From assembly GCF_000192435.1 (NCBI RefSeq), contig NZ_AEUD01000010.1, positions 102,402 to 166,401 of the forward strand: a stretch of 64,000 nucleotides of DNA, read 5' to 3'. Below, one piece after another: positions 27,361 through 35,783 of this stretch. A model generated the notes under the pieces. That model saw only the letters and a program-made list of their open reading frames with translations, had not been told where the DNA came from and ran no database searches. Numbering within the stretch: position 1 is the first letter of the stretch; every line of letters begins with the position of its first letter. Source of the DNA: Gordonia neofelifaecis NRRL B-59395 (lineage in GTDB: Bacteria > Actinomycetota > Actinomycetes > Mycobacteriales > Mycobacteriaceae). Position numbers and translations under genes: made by a program.

Positions 27361-28967
27361 CAATCCGCCGCTGCGACCAGCGGTTCCAGCAGCAGGTCGG
27401 AGTGCTCCTTCTCGATGTACTGCAGGCGCCACTTGTCGGAGAAGAGCGCGAGGATCGCGCCGTCGCTGCGGGTGAAGACCTCCACACCTCGCTGCCGGTT
27501 CAGTTCGGGCGCGCTCTGCTCGTCGGTCCGTCGTGCCAGCGAGTAGCCGAGCGGCTCGATGATGGTGTCGACGTTGAACTCGGCCTTCATCCGGGCGGTG
27601 ACGACCTCGAACTGCATGGGTCCGACGGCCGCGAGAACCGGCGAGGCGTCGCCGCGGACGTCGTTGCGGAGCACCTGCACCACACCTTCCGCGTCCATCT
27701 GATCGACGGCCTTGCGGAACTGTTTGTACTTGTCCGCGGTGGTCACGCGCAGCGTCGAGAAGTGTTCTGGCGCGAACGACGGGATCGGCGGGTACTGCAC
27801 CTTCGGGTCGATGTACAGGGTGTCGCCGGGCGCCAGGGCCATCGCGTTGACGAGGCCGACGACGTCGCCCGGGAACGCGGTGTCGACCGTCGAACGGTCG
27901 CGGCCGAACACCGCCTGCGCGTACTTGGTGGCGAACGGCTTGCCGGTCTGCGCATGCGTGACGACCATGCCGCGCTCGAACTCACCGGACACGATGCGCA
28001 TGTACGCGAGGCGGTCGCGGTGGCTGCTGTCCATGCCTGCCTGGACCTTGAAGACCACGGCGCTGAACGGGTCGGTGACGCTGCGCTCGACTCCGTCGAT
28101 CGACTCGCGGCCGCGTGGCGGCGGCGCGAACTCGACGAGTGCGTCGAGGAGCTGCCGGACACCGAAGTTCAGCATCGCGGAGGTGAAGATCATCGGCGAG
28201 GTCTGGCCGGCCAGGAACATCTCCTGATCGTGGTCCTGTCCCAGCTCGGCGAGCAGCTCGCTCTCCTCGCACGCGGCGGACCAGACGTCGCCCTCGCGTT
28301 CGGCGGCCTGATCGGCGGTGAGGAACTCCTCGGGCGCGATCTTCGCGCCACCCGCGGTGCGCTCGAAATGGATGTAGTCGCCGGTGCGGCGGTCCAGGAG
28401 GCCGCGGTAGTCGCCCGCGATCCCGACGGGAACGTAGAGCGGAGTCGGGATGAGCCCGATCCGTTCGCTGATCTCGTCGATCAGCTCCAGCGGGGTGCGG
28501 CCGGGGCGGTCCCACTTGTTGATCACGGTGATCACCGGGATGCCGCGGTGGCGGCACACCTGGAACAGCTTGAGGGTCTGCGGCTCCAGGCCCTTGGCGG
28601 CGTCGATCAGCATGACCGCGGCGTCGACCGCTGTCAGCACCCGGTAGGTGTCCTCCGAGAAGTCCGAGTGTCCGGGGGTGTCGACGAGATTGATGACGTT
28701 GGGGACGTCGGTGTCGGTGTCCGGCGACGAGTAGCTGAACTGCAGCGCCGTGGAGCTCACCGAGATGCCGCGGGCCTTCTCCATCTCCATCCAGTCGGAG
28801 ACCGTGGAGCGGCGGCCGCCCTTGCCGTGCACCGCGCCCGCCTCGCTGATCATGCGTGCGTGCAGCGCGAGCGCTTCGGTCATCGTCGACTTACCGGCGT
28901 CCGGATGGGAGATGATGGCGAACGTACGACGCCGCTTGACTTCACGGCTGATGACCTCGGAACTCAC
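27360..28967 (-). CDS. prfC: Peptide chain release factor 3
   Basis: A 535-residue GTPase that recycles RF1/RF2 from the ribosome. GTPase motifs: G1 ISHPDAGKST at about 19-28, G3 DTPGHSDFSEDT, G4 NKWDRPGR (the E. coli protein has NKLD). Domains II and III follow, with the C-terminal RF3-specific GPMQFEVVTARMKAEFNVD and EPLGYSLARR. The N-terminal SSEVISREVKRRRTFAIISH is the standard opening for RF3 and separates it from EF-G. The start ATG is 28967. The gene is followed directly by a lipoprotein gene in a coupled arrangement. The 392-base gap upstream carries repeats. Confidence 0.95.
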   Translation of the reverse strand: MSSEVISREVKRRRTFAIISHPDAGKSTMTEALALHARMISEAGAVHGKGGRRSTVSDWMEMEKARGISVSSTALQFSYSSPDTDTDVPNVINLVDTPGHSDFSEDTYRVLTAVDAAVMLIDAAKGLEPQTLKLFQVCRHRGIPVITVINKWDRPGRTPLELIDEISERIGLIPTPLYVPVGIAGDYRGLLDRRTGDYIHFERTAGGAKIAPEEFLTADQAAEREGDVWSAACEESELLAELGQDHDQEMFLAGQTSPMIFTSAMLNFGVRQLLDALVEFAPPPRGRESIDGVERSVTDPFSAVVFKVQAGMDSSHRDRLAYMRIVSGEFERGMVVTHAQTGKPFATKYAQAVFGRDRSTVDTAFPGDVVGLVNAMALAPGDTLYIDPKVQYPPIPSFAPEHFSTLRVTTADKYKQFRKAVDQMDAEGVVQVLRNDVRGDASPVLAAVGPMQFEVVTARMKAEFNVDTIIEPLGYSLARRTDEQSAPELNRQRGVEVFTRSDGAILALFSDKWRLQYIEKEHSDLLLEPLVAAAD

Positions 28968-29100
28968 CCGTCTACGCTATCGGTTTGTCGTGGTCACCGG
29001 CAATTTTGCCGCGGAGCGGCAGGTCGAGCCGATTCACGAGGCCGAAGGCCGAGAATCGGTCGAGACCCGGCGGGGGAGGGACCCGAGTCCGCGTCGCCGG

Positions 29101-29198
29101 CCTGCATCCGCTCCCGCGACCTGCAGGCGCTCCCGAAACCTGCATGTGCGCACCTCCGGAGGGGAGCGGATGCAGGTTAGGGGAGCGGATGGACCGCG
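29101..29198. repeat. Tandem and inverted CCTGCA/GCTCCC repeat block
   Basis: In the prfC-fabH gap, three 19-base units begin CCTGCATCCGCTCCC, CCTGCAGGCGCTCCC and CCTGCATGTGCGCACC at 29101, 29120 and 29139. The first 15 bases return as an exact inverted copy at 29162-29176. GGGGAGCGGATG then repeats at 29180-29191. The block has no plausible open frame. It could fold as a hairpin RNA or be an intergenic mobile repeat. Confidence 0.6.
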
Positions 29199-29221
29199 GA
29201 TGGTTGAGCGACCCGCCCGCT

Positions 29222-29340
29222 GGTTGAGCGAGCATCGCAGCGAAGCGAGAAGCGCAGTCGAAACCTGTGCTTCGGTTCCAGCGTTACTCACCGTGGTTTC
29301 GACCGACGCTCGGCCTTCGGCCTCGTTCGTCGGCTCAACC
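29222..29340. repeat. Inverted pair of GGTTGAGCGAGC/GGTTTCGACC intergenic repeats
   Basis: A unit at 29222-29265 starts GGTTGAGCGAGC and ends CAGTCGAAACC. An opposite-facing unit at 29295-29340 starts GGTTTCGACCGACG and ends GGCTCAACC. They flank the 3' end of the first KAS III gene and are related to the pair after rpfB. A partial copy starts at 29212. Confidence 0.6.
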
Positions 29341-29359
29341 CGCGACTCCGTCGCGCGCG

Positions 29360-30379
29360 CTATTCGAAAGGGATGGGCGGCATCTTCACGACCTGGGCCG
29401 CGTAGCTGAGGCCTGCGCCGTATCCGAGGAGCAGGGCGGTGTCGCCGGGCTTGGCCGCGCCGGTCGAGAGGAGGTCCTCCATTGCGAGGGGGATCGACGC
29501 GGCGGAGGTGTTGCCGGTCTTCTCGATGTCGTTGGCGATCACCGTCGACTCCGGGAACTTCAGGCTGCGGGCCAGCAGTTCGTTGATGCGCGAGTTGGCC
29601 TGGTGGGGGACGAAGACGTCGATCTCGCTGGCGTCGACCTTCGCGACGTCGAGGGCTCGCTGCGCCGCCTTGCCCATCTCGAACGCGGCCCAGCGGAACA
29701 CCGCGGTTCCCTCGAGTCGCAGGTAGGGGCGGTTGTTGATGTCACCGCCGTCCATGTAGCTGATCCAGTCGATGTCCTGGCGGATGGCGTTGAACTGGGT
29801 GCCGTCGCTGCCCCACACCACCGGGCCGAGCTGCTGATCCTCGGTCGGTCCCACCACGACGGCCGCGGCGCCGTCGCCGAAGATGAAGCAGTTGGACCGG
29901 TCGGTCATGTCGAGGGTCACCGAGAGCTGCTCGGATCCGACCACCAGCACGTGGCTGGCGCTGCCGCCGCGCACCATGTCCGACGCAATCGACATCGCAT
30001 AGCCGAAGCCCGCGCAACCGACCGTCACGTCGAATGCCGGGACACCGTTGGCGCCGAGCTCGGTGGCGATGGCCGTCGCGCCGGCCGGGGTCAGCAGCAG
30101 GTGCGTGTTGGTGGCGAGGATGACGGCGTCGATGTCCGAGCCGGACAGCAGGGCGTTCGCGATCGCCTTGCGGCCCGCGTTCACGCCCATCTCGACGACG
30201 GTCTCGTCCCGGCGCGCGAATCGCCGGCTCTTGATTCCGGTGCGCGTGTAGATCCACTCGTCGGAGGAGTCGATGGTCGCGCAGATCTCTTCGTTCGTGA
30301 CGACGCGTTCGGGCCGGTGTGCGCCGATCCCGAGCATCCCGATCTTTCGTGTTCCGACAGCTTCGGGCAGTTCGGCCAT
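29360..30379 (-). CDS. fabH: 3-oxoacyl-ACP synthase III (FabH-like), copy 1
   Basis: A 339-residue KAS III condensing enzyme, which joins an acyl-CoA to malonyl-ACP at the start of fatty acid elongation. The C-H-N triad is intact: Cys122 in [12 protein letters not shown], His259 in [10 protein letters not shown] and Asn290 in [11 protein letters not shown]. The C-terminal [12 protein letters not shown] is standard. I chose the ATG at 30379 because GGGAGA sits 7 bases upstream; an ATG at 30394 is also in frame. In mycobacteria FabH (Rv0533c) links FAS-I products to the FAS-II system for mycolic acids. A second KAS III lies 3 kb away beyond an ABC exporter. It is divergent from a PadR regulator. 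OleA-like activity cannot be excluded. Confidence 0.9.
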   Translation of the reverse strand: MAELPEAVGTRKIGMLGIGAHRPERVVTNEEICATIDSSDEWIYTRTGIKSRRFARRDETVVEMGVNAGRKAIANALLSGSDIDAVILATNTHLLLTPAGATAIATELGANGVPAFDVTVGCAGFGYAMSIASDMVRGGSASHVLVVGSEQLSVTLDMTDRSNCFIFGDGAAAVVVGPTEDQQLGPVVWGSDGTQFNAIRQDIDWISYMDGGDINNRPYLRLEGTAVFRWAAFEMGKAAQRALDVAKVDASEIDVFVPHQANSRINELLARSLKFPESTVIANDIEKTGNTSAASIPLAMEDLLSTGAAKPGDTALLLGYGAGLSYAAQVVKMPPIPFE

Positions 30380-30396
30380 GCTGATCTCTCCCATAC

Positions 30397-30432
30397 TCTG
30401 CTTTCGTGTGCCGAAGCACACTTCTGCTTTCG
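30397..30432. promoter_or_regulatory. Palindrome flanked by direct repeats in the fabH/padR gap
   Basis: GTGTGC-CGAA-GCACAC (30406-30421) is a perfect 6-4-6 palindrome. It is bracketed by a 10-base direct repeat TCTGCTTTCG at 30397-30406 and 30423-30432. The site lies 18 bases upstream of the fabH start and could be a regulator-binding site. Confidence 0.4.
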
Positions 30433-30530
30433 ACGGTCTCACGTCTGTCCGGTTACCTGGAAGTAGGAATTTTCACCGGGGTCCGGCGGGCCCTGGTCCG
30501 CCGATCACGATGCCGATTACCGTTACCCGT

Positions 30531-31175
30531 ATGTCTGTCACGACTACGAGGCTGTTACTCCTCGGCGCGGTCGGATTGTTCGAGCCGGTGAACGGCTACC
30601 AGATCCGACGAGAGCTGCTGTCGTGGCGGGTGGACGAGTGGGCCAGCATCAAACCGGGGTCGATCTATCACGGGCTGAGAAGCCTCGCCGACCAGGGGTT
30701 GATGTCGGCCCAGACGGTCGCCGACGGCGGCCGGGACGTCGTCGTCTATCAGCTGACGGACGCCGGCCGCGCCGCACTCGAGGACGCGATCGTCTCAGCC
30801 GTGGTCGACGTGAACGTCTTCGACCGGCACGCCTTCCAGGCCGCCTTCGGCCTGCTGCCGATGCTCGGCGGCGAGCGCGCCGAGGACGCCCTCCGCCGCC
30901 GTCGTGCGGCCGTGCGGCAGTCGATCCCGGAGATCCTCCCACCCGAGGGGTCGAACCCGTACGCGCCTCCGCATGCGGTACGGAGCCTGGAATTGTGGAA
31001 GAGCTTCGCCGAGGTGGAACTCCACTGGCTCGACGGGGTGCTGGACGACATCGGCGCCGGTCGCCTCGACTTCGACGGCACCGGGAGGTGGGCGCAGCCC
31101 GCCGACGACCCCGGCTACCAGATGATGGACGACCGCGAGCGGTACCGAGCCGAGCTCGGCGGGCGTCGAGACTGA
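30531..31175 (+). CDS. PadR-family transcriptional regulator
   Basis: A 214-residue regulator. The N-terminal winged helix is of PadR type: LLLLGAVGLFEPVNGYQIRRELLSWRVDEW at about 7-36, then PGSIYHGLRSLADQGL and the wing VVVYQLTDAGRAAL. A Vir-like helical C-terminal domain follows. PadR regulators commonly repress nearby multidrug ABC transporters. Here the gene sits 85 bases before a DrrA-like ATPase and divergent from fabH, so it may control both. The ATG at 30531 begins just before the winged helix; upstream codons in frame are not supported. Confidence 0.88.
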   Translation: MSVTTTRLLLLGAVGLFEPVNGYQIRRELLSWRVDEWASIKPGSIYHGLRSLADQGLMSAQTVADGGRDVVVYQLTDAGRAALEDAIVSAVVDVNVFDRHAFQAAFGLLPMLGGERAEDALRRRRAAVRQSIPEILPPEGSNPYAPPHAVRSLELWKSFAEVELHWLDGVLDDIGAGRLDFDGTGRWAQPADDPGYQMMDDRERYRAELGGRRD

Positions 31176-31215
31176 TCGGCCGATCGGTTGACACCCGGCG
31201 CGAGCTGCCGCAGTA

Positions 31216-31237
31216 TTGAATAGTCAAATTTGAATAG
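31216..31237. promoter_or_regulatory. TTGAATAG direct repeat and TCAAATTTGA palindrome before the ABC exporter
   Basis: TTGAATAG occurs at 31216-31223 and 31230-31237, and a perfect palindrome TCAAATTTGA spans 31224-31233 between them. The block is AT-rich against the local background and 24 bases before the ATPase start. A TTGACA hexamer at 31188-31193 could be a -35. Likely promoter/operator of the exporter. Confidence 0.45.
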
Positions 31238-31260
31238 GATCGACGGAAGGGGGCGAGCGG

Positions 31261-32265
31261 ATGATCCACGCGCGCGGACTCGCGGCGACATTCGTGACGG
31301 GCAAAGGCAAGAACAGACGAGAGGTGCGCGCCGTCGACGGCGTCGACCTCGACATCGCCGAGGGTGAGGTGGTCGGCTTCCTCGGCCCCAACGGTGCAGG
31401 CAAGACCACCACGCTGCGCATGCTGACCACGCTGCTGCGTCCGACCGCGGGGACGGCGACGGTCAACGGCTTCGACGTGGCGACGCAGTCGGTGCAGGTG
31501 CGCCGCAGCATCGGCTACGTCTCGCAGGCGGGTTCCACCTTCTCCCAGGCGCTCGCCGGCGACGAGGTCACCGACCACGGACAGCTCTACGGGATGAACC
31601 GCCGGGACGCCGTCCGGCGCGGTAAGGAACTCTTCGACCAGCTGCAACTCGAAGGACTCTGGGACCGGATGCCGAAGAACATGTCGGGCGGGCAGCGCCG
31701 GCGGCTCGACATCGCGATGGGCCTGATCCACGACCCGACCCTCGTGTTCCTCGACGAGCCGACCACGGGACTCGACCCGCAGGCACGCGCGAACCTCTGG
31801 GAACACATCGCCAAGCTGCGGACCGACCGCGGCGCCACGGTGTTCCTGACCACGCATTACCTCGACGAGGCCGACGCGCTGTCCGACCGGATCATGATCA
31901 TCGACAACGGCACCATCGTCGCCGCCGACACCCCGGAGAACCTGAAGTCGCAGGTGTCCGGCGATCTGCTGCACCTGGAGTTCGCGGCCGCCGAACCGGT
32001 ATCCCGGGCCGCGGCGCAGCTCGAGTCGCTCGGCGCGACGGAGGTCTCGGTCGACGGCTTCGGCGTCCGGGCTCGCCTGCGCGGCTCCGCGAAGGTGGTT
32101 CCGGGGCTCCTGCGGGAATTGGAGGCCGGCGGCAACACCCTCGAAGAGATCGAGATCAAGCGGCCCACCCTCGACGACGTGTTCCTGACTCTCACCGGCC
32201 GCAGTCTCCGCGACGCCGAGGCCGGCTCCGACGACAAGGAGGGCAGCGATGAGATTCCTGCGTGA
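31261..32265 (+). CDS. ABC exporter ATP-binding protein, DrrA-like
   Basis: A 334-residue ATPase of the daunorubicin-resistance (DrrA) group. Walker A GPNGAGKTTT is near 42-51, Q-loop YVSQAG, signature MSGGQRRRLDIAMG, Walker B LVFLDEPTTGLD and the switch His in LTTHYLDEAD. The C-terminal extension after residue 225 (LHLEFAAAEPVSRAA ... IKRPTLDDVFLTLTGR) is the DrrA-type domain needed for function with its permease. Substrates of the family include polyketides, antibiotics and, in mycobacteria, PDIM lipids. The stop overlaps the permease start by 17 bases. The ATG at 31261 has AGGGGG upstream. Confidence 0.92.
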   Translation: MIHARGLAATFVTGKGKNRREVRAVDGVDLDIAEGEVVGFLGPNGAGKTTTLRMLTTLLRPTAGTATVNGFDVATQSVQVRRSIGYVSQAGSTFSQALAGDEVTDHGQLYGMNRRDAVRRGKELFDQLQLEGLWDRMPKNMSGGQRRRLDIAMGLIHDPTLVFLDEPTTGLDPQARANLWEHIAKLRTDRGATVFLTTHYLDEADALSDRIMIIDNGTIVAADTPENLKSQVSGDLLHLEFAAAEPVSRAAAQLESLGATEVSVDGFGVRARLRGSAKVVPGLLRELEAGGNTLEEIEIKRPTLDDVFLTLTGRSLRDAEAGSDDKEGSDEIPA

Positions 32266-33010
32266 GTCGTACATCGTCTTCCGCCGCCAGCTGCGCATGA
32301 ACCTGCGCAACCCGGCGTGGGTGCTCATCGGCATCATGCAGCCGGTGATGTACCTGGTCCTGTTCGGACCGCTGCTGAAACCGCTCGTCTCGCAGTTCCC
32401 CGGCGTCGGCGACAACGCCTACACGTTCCTGGTTCCGGGTCTGCTGGTTCAGCTCGGCATGTTCGGGGCGATGTTCGCGGGCTTCGGCCTCATCGGCGAG
32501 TGGCGCGAGGGCGTCATCGAGGCCGAACGGGTGACGCCGGCCAGCCGGACGTCGTTGCTGTTCGGACGCCTGTTGCGCGATCTGTTGCAGTTGCTCGTCC
32601 AGGCGCTGATCCTGGTCGCACTCGGCTATGCGATGGGCATGCGCGCCTCGGTGCCGGGCATGATCCTCGGCATCGTCATCACCCTGCTGGTCGGCGGCGC
32701 CTGCGCGGCGGCGTCGAACGCGCTGGCGCTCACGACCAAGAGTGAGGACGTGATGGCACCGGTGCTGAACATGCTGTTGATGCCGATCCTGTTGCTCTCG
32801 GGAATCCTGCTGCCGATGACGCTGGGTCCGGCGTGGCTCGAGCGGGTGTCGGACTTCATGCCGTTCCGCTGGATCGTCGACGCGGTCCGCAGCTCCTTCC
32901 TCGGCGACGTCCTGAGCTCGCAAGTGGCGTGGGGCCTGCTTGCCGCGATCGTCCTCAGTGCCCTCGGCGGCTGGTGGGGCACGAGCGTCTTCCGCAAGGA
33001 GAATGCCTAG
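32249..33010 (+). CDS. ABC-2 type permease, DrrB-like
   Basis: A 253-residue membrane protein with six hydrophobic segments in the ABC-2 (DrrB) pattern: NPAWVLIGIMQPVMYLVLFG near 23-42, TFLVPGLLVQLGMFGAMFAG, DLLQLLVQALILVALGYAMG, MILGIVITLLVGGACAAASN, PVLNMLLMPILLLSGILLPM and WGLLAAIVLSALGGWW. It pairs with the ATPase encoded immediately upstream, overlapping by 17 bases, to make a homodimeric exporter. Exported substrate unknown; the flanking KAS III genes hint at a lipid or polyketide. A very long hairpin follows about 120 bases downstream. Confidence 0.9.
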   Translation: MRFLRESYIVFRRQLRMNLRNPAWVLIGIMQPVMYLVLFGPLLKPLVSQFPGVGDNAYTFLVPGLLVQLGMFGAMFAGFGLIGEWREGVIEAERVTPASRTSLLFGRLLRDLLQLLVQALILVALGYAMGMRASVPGMILGIVITLLVGGACAAASNALALTTKSEDVMAPVLNMLLMPILLLSGILLPMTLGPAWLERVSDFMPFRWIVDAVRSSFLGDVLSSQVAWGLLAAIVLSALGGWWGTSVFRKENA

Positions 33011-33130
33011 CCGCTCCGAGTGCGCACCATCCTGCTTCGGCCTGCGGCGCGGAACATCGGGCTGGAACCGAACGCAAGCGAGCAGATGCAGCCGCCGGGA
33101 GAACAACAGAGCCGACCTTCAGCGAAAACA

Positions 33131-33226
33131 GGGATGAGGCCCGGTGTTCTTCCTGAGTCCTCCGCAGGCGCGAGCCGCTAGGCGAGCGACGAGGACTACC
33201 GAAGGAAGAACACCGGGCCTCATCCC
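33131..33226. terminator. Very long hairpin between the exporter and second KAS III gene
   Basis: Perfect 24-base arms at 33131-33154 (starts GGGATGAGGCCCGGTG) and 33203-33226 enclose 48 bases. AGTCCTC inside the loop can pair with a matching GAGGACT to extend the stem. It lies between convergent genes and probably terminates both. Confidence 0.65.
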
Positions 33227-33255
33227 GGTCTACGACGACGAAGAAGAGAACAGCG

Positions 33256-34398
33256 TCAGTCGACGATCCCGGCCAGATGCAGAGCGAGCTCCCCGGGCTC
33301 ATCCTCATCGAGCCCGTCGAACGACGAGATCTTCGGTGCGGGAGGCAGCGTGGCGACGCAGCCCGCGTAGCTCAAACCGGCGCCGAAGCCGAGCAGGAGG
33401 GCCAACTGGCCGCCCTTCGCCTTGCCGGTGGCGAGCATCTCCTCGATGGCCAGCGGGATCGACGCTGCGGAGGTGTTCGCGGTGTTCTCGATGTCGTTCG
33501 CCATCGGAAGATCGTCGGGCAGCCCGAGGTTCTTCTTCATCAGGTCGTTGATGCGTGCGTTGGCCTGGTGCGGGACGAAGACCTCGATGTCCGCGGGGCC
33601 CGCGCCGGACTCGGTGAGCATCTTCTTGAGCGCCTTCGGCAGGGTGATGGCGGCCCAGCGGAACACGCGCGGACCCTCCATCTTGATGATCATCCGGCCG
33701 ACCGGGTCGGTCTCGGAGTCCTTGCCCTGGTACTCCACCGACCGCGCCATGTAGTCGACGGTGTTGATGTTCTGCTTGATGGCTTCGGCGTTCTCGCCGT
33801 CGCTGCCGGAGACGATCGGGGAGATGCCGTTGACGTCGCTGGCGCCCACGACCACCGCGCCCGCGCCGTCGCCGAAGATGAACCCGGTGCTGCGGTCGGT
33901 CGGATCCAGGCCCACCGACATGGTCTCGACGCCGATCACCACCACGTAGTTCGCGCTGCCCGCGCGCAGGGCGTCTGTCGCGACCCCGAGTGCGTAGCCG
34001 AAGCCTCCGCAGCCGGCCGCGACGTCGAACGCGGGAATGCCGTTCAGGCCGATGTCGGAGGCGACGATCGGGGCGCCGTGCGGCACATTCCACGGCCAGC
34101 TGCTGGTCGCGAGGATGAGCATGTCGATCTTGTCGCGATCGATGCCGGAGTTGACGATCGCGCGGTCGGCGGCCGCGGCCGACATGCTGCGCATGGTCTC
34201 GTCACCGCTGATCCAGCGACGGTTGCGGATGCCGCTGCGCTCGTAGATCCACTCGTCGGACGAGTCCATCACCCGGCACAGCTGGTCGTTGCTGATCAGT
34301 CGTTTGGGTCGGTATGCACCGATTCCCAGCATCGCAACGTTCGGGTGGCCCGACGGGGTAGCCAGTGTCGCCAAGATTCGTCCGTCCTCATTACTCAC
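33256..34398 (-). CDS. 3-oxoacyl-ACP synthase III (FabH-like), copy 2
   Basis: A 380-residue KAS III with the full triad: Cys130 (VAAGCGGFGYA), His277 (FVPHQANARI) and Asn308 ([11 protein letters not shown]). It is clearly paralogous to the copy at 29.4-30.4 kb (shared [26 protein letters not shown] blocks) but diverged, with an acidic C-terminal tail (SSFDGLDEDEPGELALHLAG) and a different acyl-pocket segment (SSWPWNVPHGAPIVASD against [17 protein letters not shown]). That suggests a different acyl substrate. The start is uncertain: the GTG at 34398 is the longest reading; no clear ribosome site is seen. It faces the ABC exporter across a long hairpin. Confidence 0.87.
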   Translation of the reverse strand: MSNEDGRILATLATPSGHPNVAMLGIGAYRPKRLISNDQLCRVMDSSDEWIYERSGIRNRRWISGDETMRSMSAAAADRAIVNSGIDRDKIDMLILATSSWPWNVPHGAPIVASDIGLNGIPAFDVAAGCGGFGYALGVATDALRAGSANYVVVIGVETMSVGLDPTDRSTGFIFGDGAGAVVVGASDVNGISPIVSGSDGENAEAIKQNINTVDYMARSVEYQGKDSETDPVGRMIIKMEGPRVFRWAAITLPKALKKMLTESGAGPADIEVFVPHQANARINDLMKKNLGLPDDLPMANDIENTANTSAASIPLAIEEMLATGKAKGGQLALLLGFGAGLSYAGCVATLPPAPKISSFDGLDEDEPGELALHLAGIVD

Positions 34399-34493
34399 TT
34401 CCGGCGCTTCGACTGCGCCGGATACTCGGGCGTAATTCTACTTCCGGGCGCTATGTCGCTCGGCACAGGCCGCCGCGGAGCGCGGACCGCTGT

Positions 34494-35783
34494 TCAGACG
34501 ATCAGCGGAGTGGTGGTGCCGGTGGCCGGCGCGTCGGCCCGCTTCTCCCGTGCGCCGAGCGTCATCACGCCGCCGACCACCGAGAGGACGCAGGCCATCA
34601 CGAAGACGAGCCAGAACCCGCCGACCGCGGCGACGAGGCCGGCGCCGAGCATCGGACCGATCAACTGGCCGAGTGCGGCAGTCACATTGACGATGCCGAG
34701 GTCGCGGCCGTGGTCCTCCTCGTGCGGCAGCAGATCGGTCGCGAACGCGAGTCCGACCGTCATGAAGGCGCCGTATCCGACGCCCATCAGTGCGGCACCG
34801 ATCATCGTCATCGTGTACGTGGTGTGCAGGACGATCACCAGGCCCGAGCAGGCCTGGACCATCGCGGCGACCACGGTGAGCATGCGGCGGTGCCCGCGGC
34901 GGTCGGAGATCATGCCGAACACGATGGAGCTGCCGACCACGAAGATCGTGTAGACGACGATCAGCAGCAGCAGGTTGTCCTCGGCGGCATCCTTGTCCTG
35001 GTGCAGCCCGTACAGCAGGAAGAACAGGAACAGCGACGTGCCGAGCGCGTTGCCGATGTTCGCGACGAGGCGGCCGCCGAGCATCCAGCAGAAGTCGCGG
35101 TCGCGCAGGGACGCCCACTTGGGCCGGTCGGTGATGTCCACCGCGAGCTCGCTGCGGGGTACTCGCCGGTCGGGAAGACCGAACGACGCCCACGTGCCGA
35201 CGACGGCGACCAGGCCGGCGAGCACCAGGTAGCCGGGGAGGACGTCGAGCCCCAGCACGACCACCGTGCCGACGCCGAGGACGATCCCGAGGGCCTGCGA
35301 CGACCCGATCGACGCCGACGCCGCACCGCGCTGATCAGGTGCCAGCTGGTCGGGGATCATCGCGGTGAAGGCGGCGGATGCGACGGCGACTGCGACCGAG
35401 ACGCCGACCCAGCACAGCGCCACCAGCCACGGCTGATGAGCGAGCCCGGTCAAGGCGAGGAAGATCGCCATGCCCCAACTGCCGCCGAGCGCCCACACAC
35501 GACGGCGGCCGCCGAGCCACGACGGGAAGCGCGAACCGTCGGTGCGATCGGACGCGGCGCCGGCGAGCGGGCCCGCGATCACGCCGACCAGCGCGCCGAT
35601 CCCGAGGATCAGGCCGGACACCACCACGCTGTGGATCCAGCGGTCGCCGTCGTCGGACGTCTGGGAGTCGAGCTGCAGGGGGAGCAGCAGTTGCAGGGGC
35701 GTCAGCTGGGCCATCCAGATCACCAGCCAGGCCAGCGTGAACAGCGTCATCCATCGGCGGCCGATGGGGGCGGGCCGGTTCAT
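34494..35783 (-). CDS. MFS transporter coupled to a beta-glucosidase
   Basis: A 429-residue major facilitator with twelve helices. The loop after helix 2 is AGPLAGAASDRTDGSRFPSWLGGRRRVWAL, longer than usual and typical of the glycoside/sugar MFS proteins found in actinobacteria; its second-half counterpart is FGMISDRRGHRRML. Its start ATG overlaps the beta-glucosidase stop (ATGA), so it is translated with that enzyme. The context suggests uptake of a beta-glucoside that is then cleaved inside the cell; this is inference from the operon alone. It ends 95 bases upstream of the second KAS III gene on the same strand. Confidence 0.88.
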   Translation of the reverse strand: MNRPAPIGRRWMTLFTLAWLVIWMAQLTPLQLLLPLQLDSQTSDDGDRWIHSVVVSGLILGIGALVGVIAGPLAGAASDRTDGSRFPSWLGGRRRVWALGGSWGMAIFLALTGLAHQPWLVALCWVGVSVAVAVASAAFTAMIPDQLAPDQRGAASASIGSSQALGIVLGVGTVVVLGLDVLPGYLVLAGLVAVVGTWASFGLPDRRVPRSELAVDITDRPKWASLRDRDFCWMLGGRLVANIGNALGTSLFLFFLLYGLHQDKDAAEDNLLLLIVVYTIFVVGSSIVFGMISDRRGHRRMLTVVAAMVQACSGLVIVLHTTYTMTMIGAALMGVGYGAFMTVGLAFATDLLPHEEDHGRDLGIVNVTAALGQLIGPMLGAGLVAAVGGFWLVFVMACVLSVVGGVMTLGAREKRADAPATGTTTPLIV

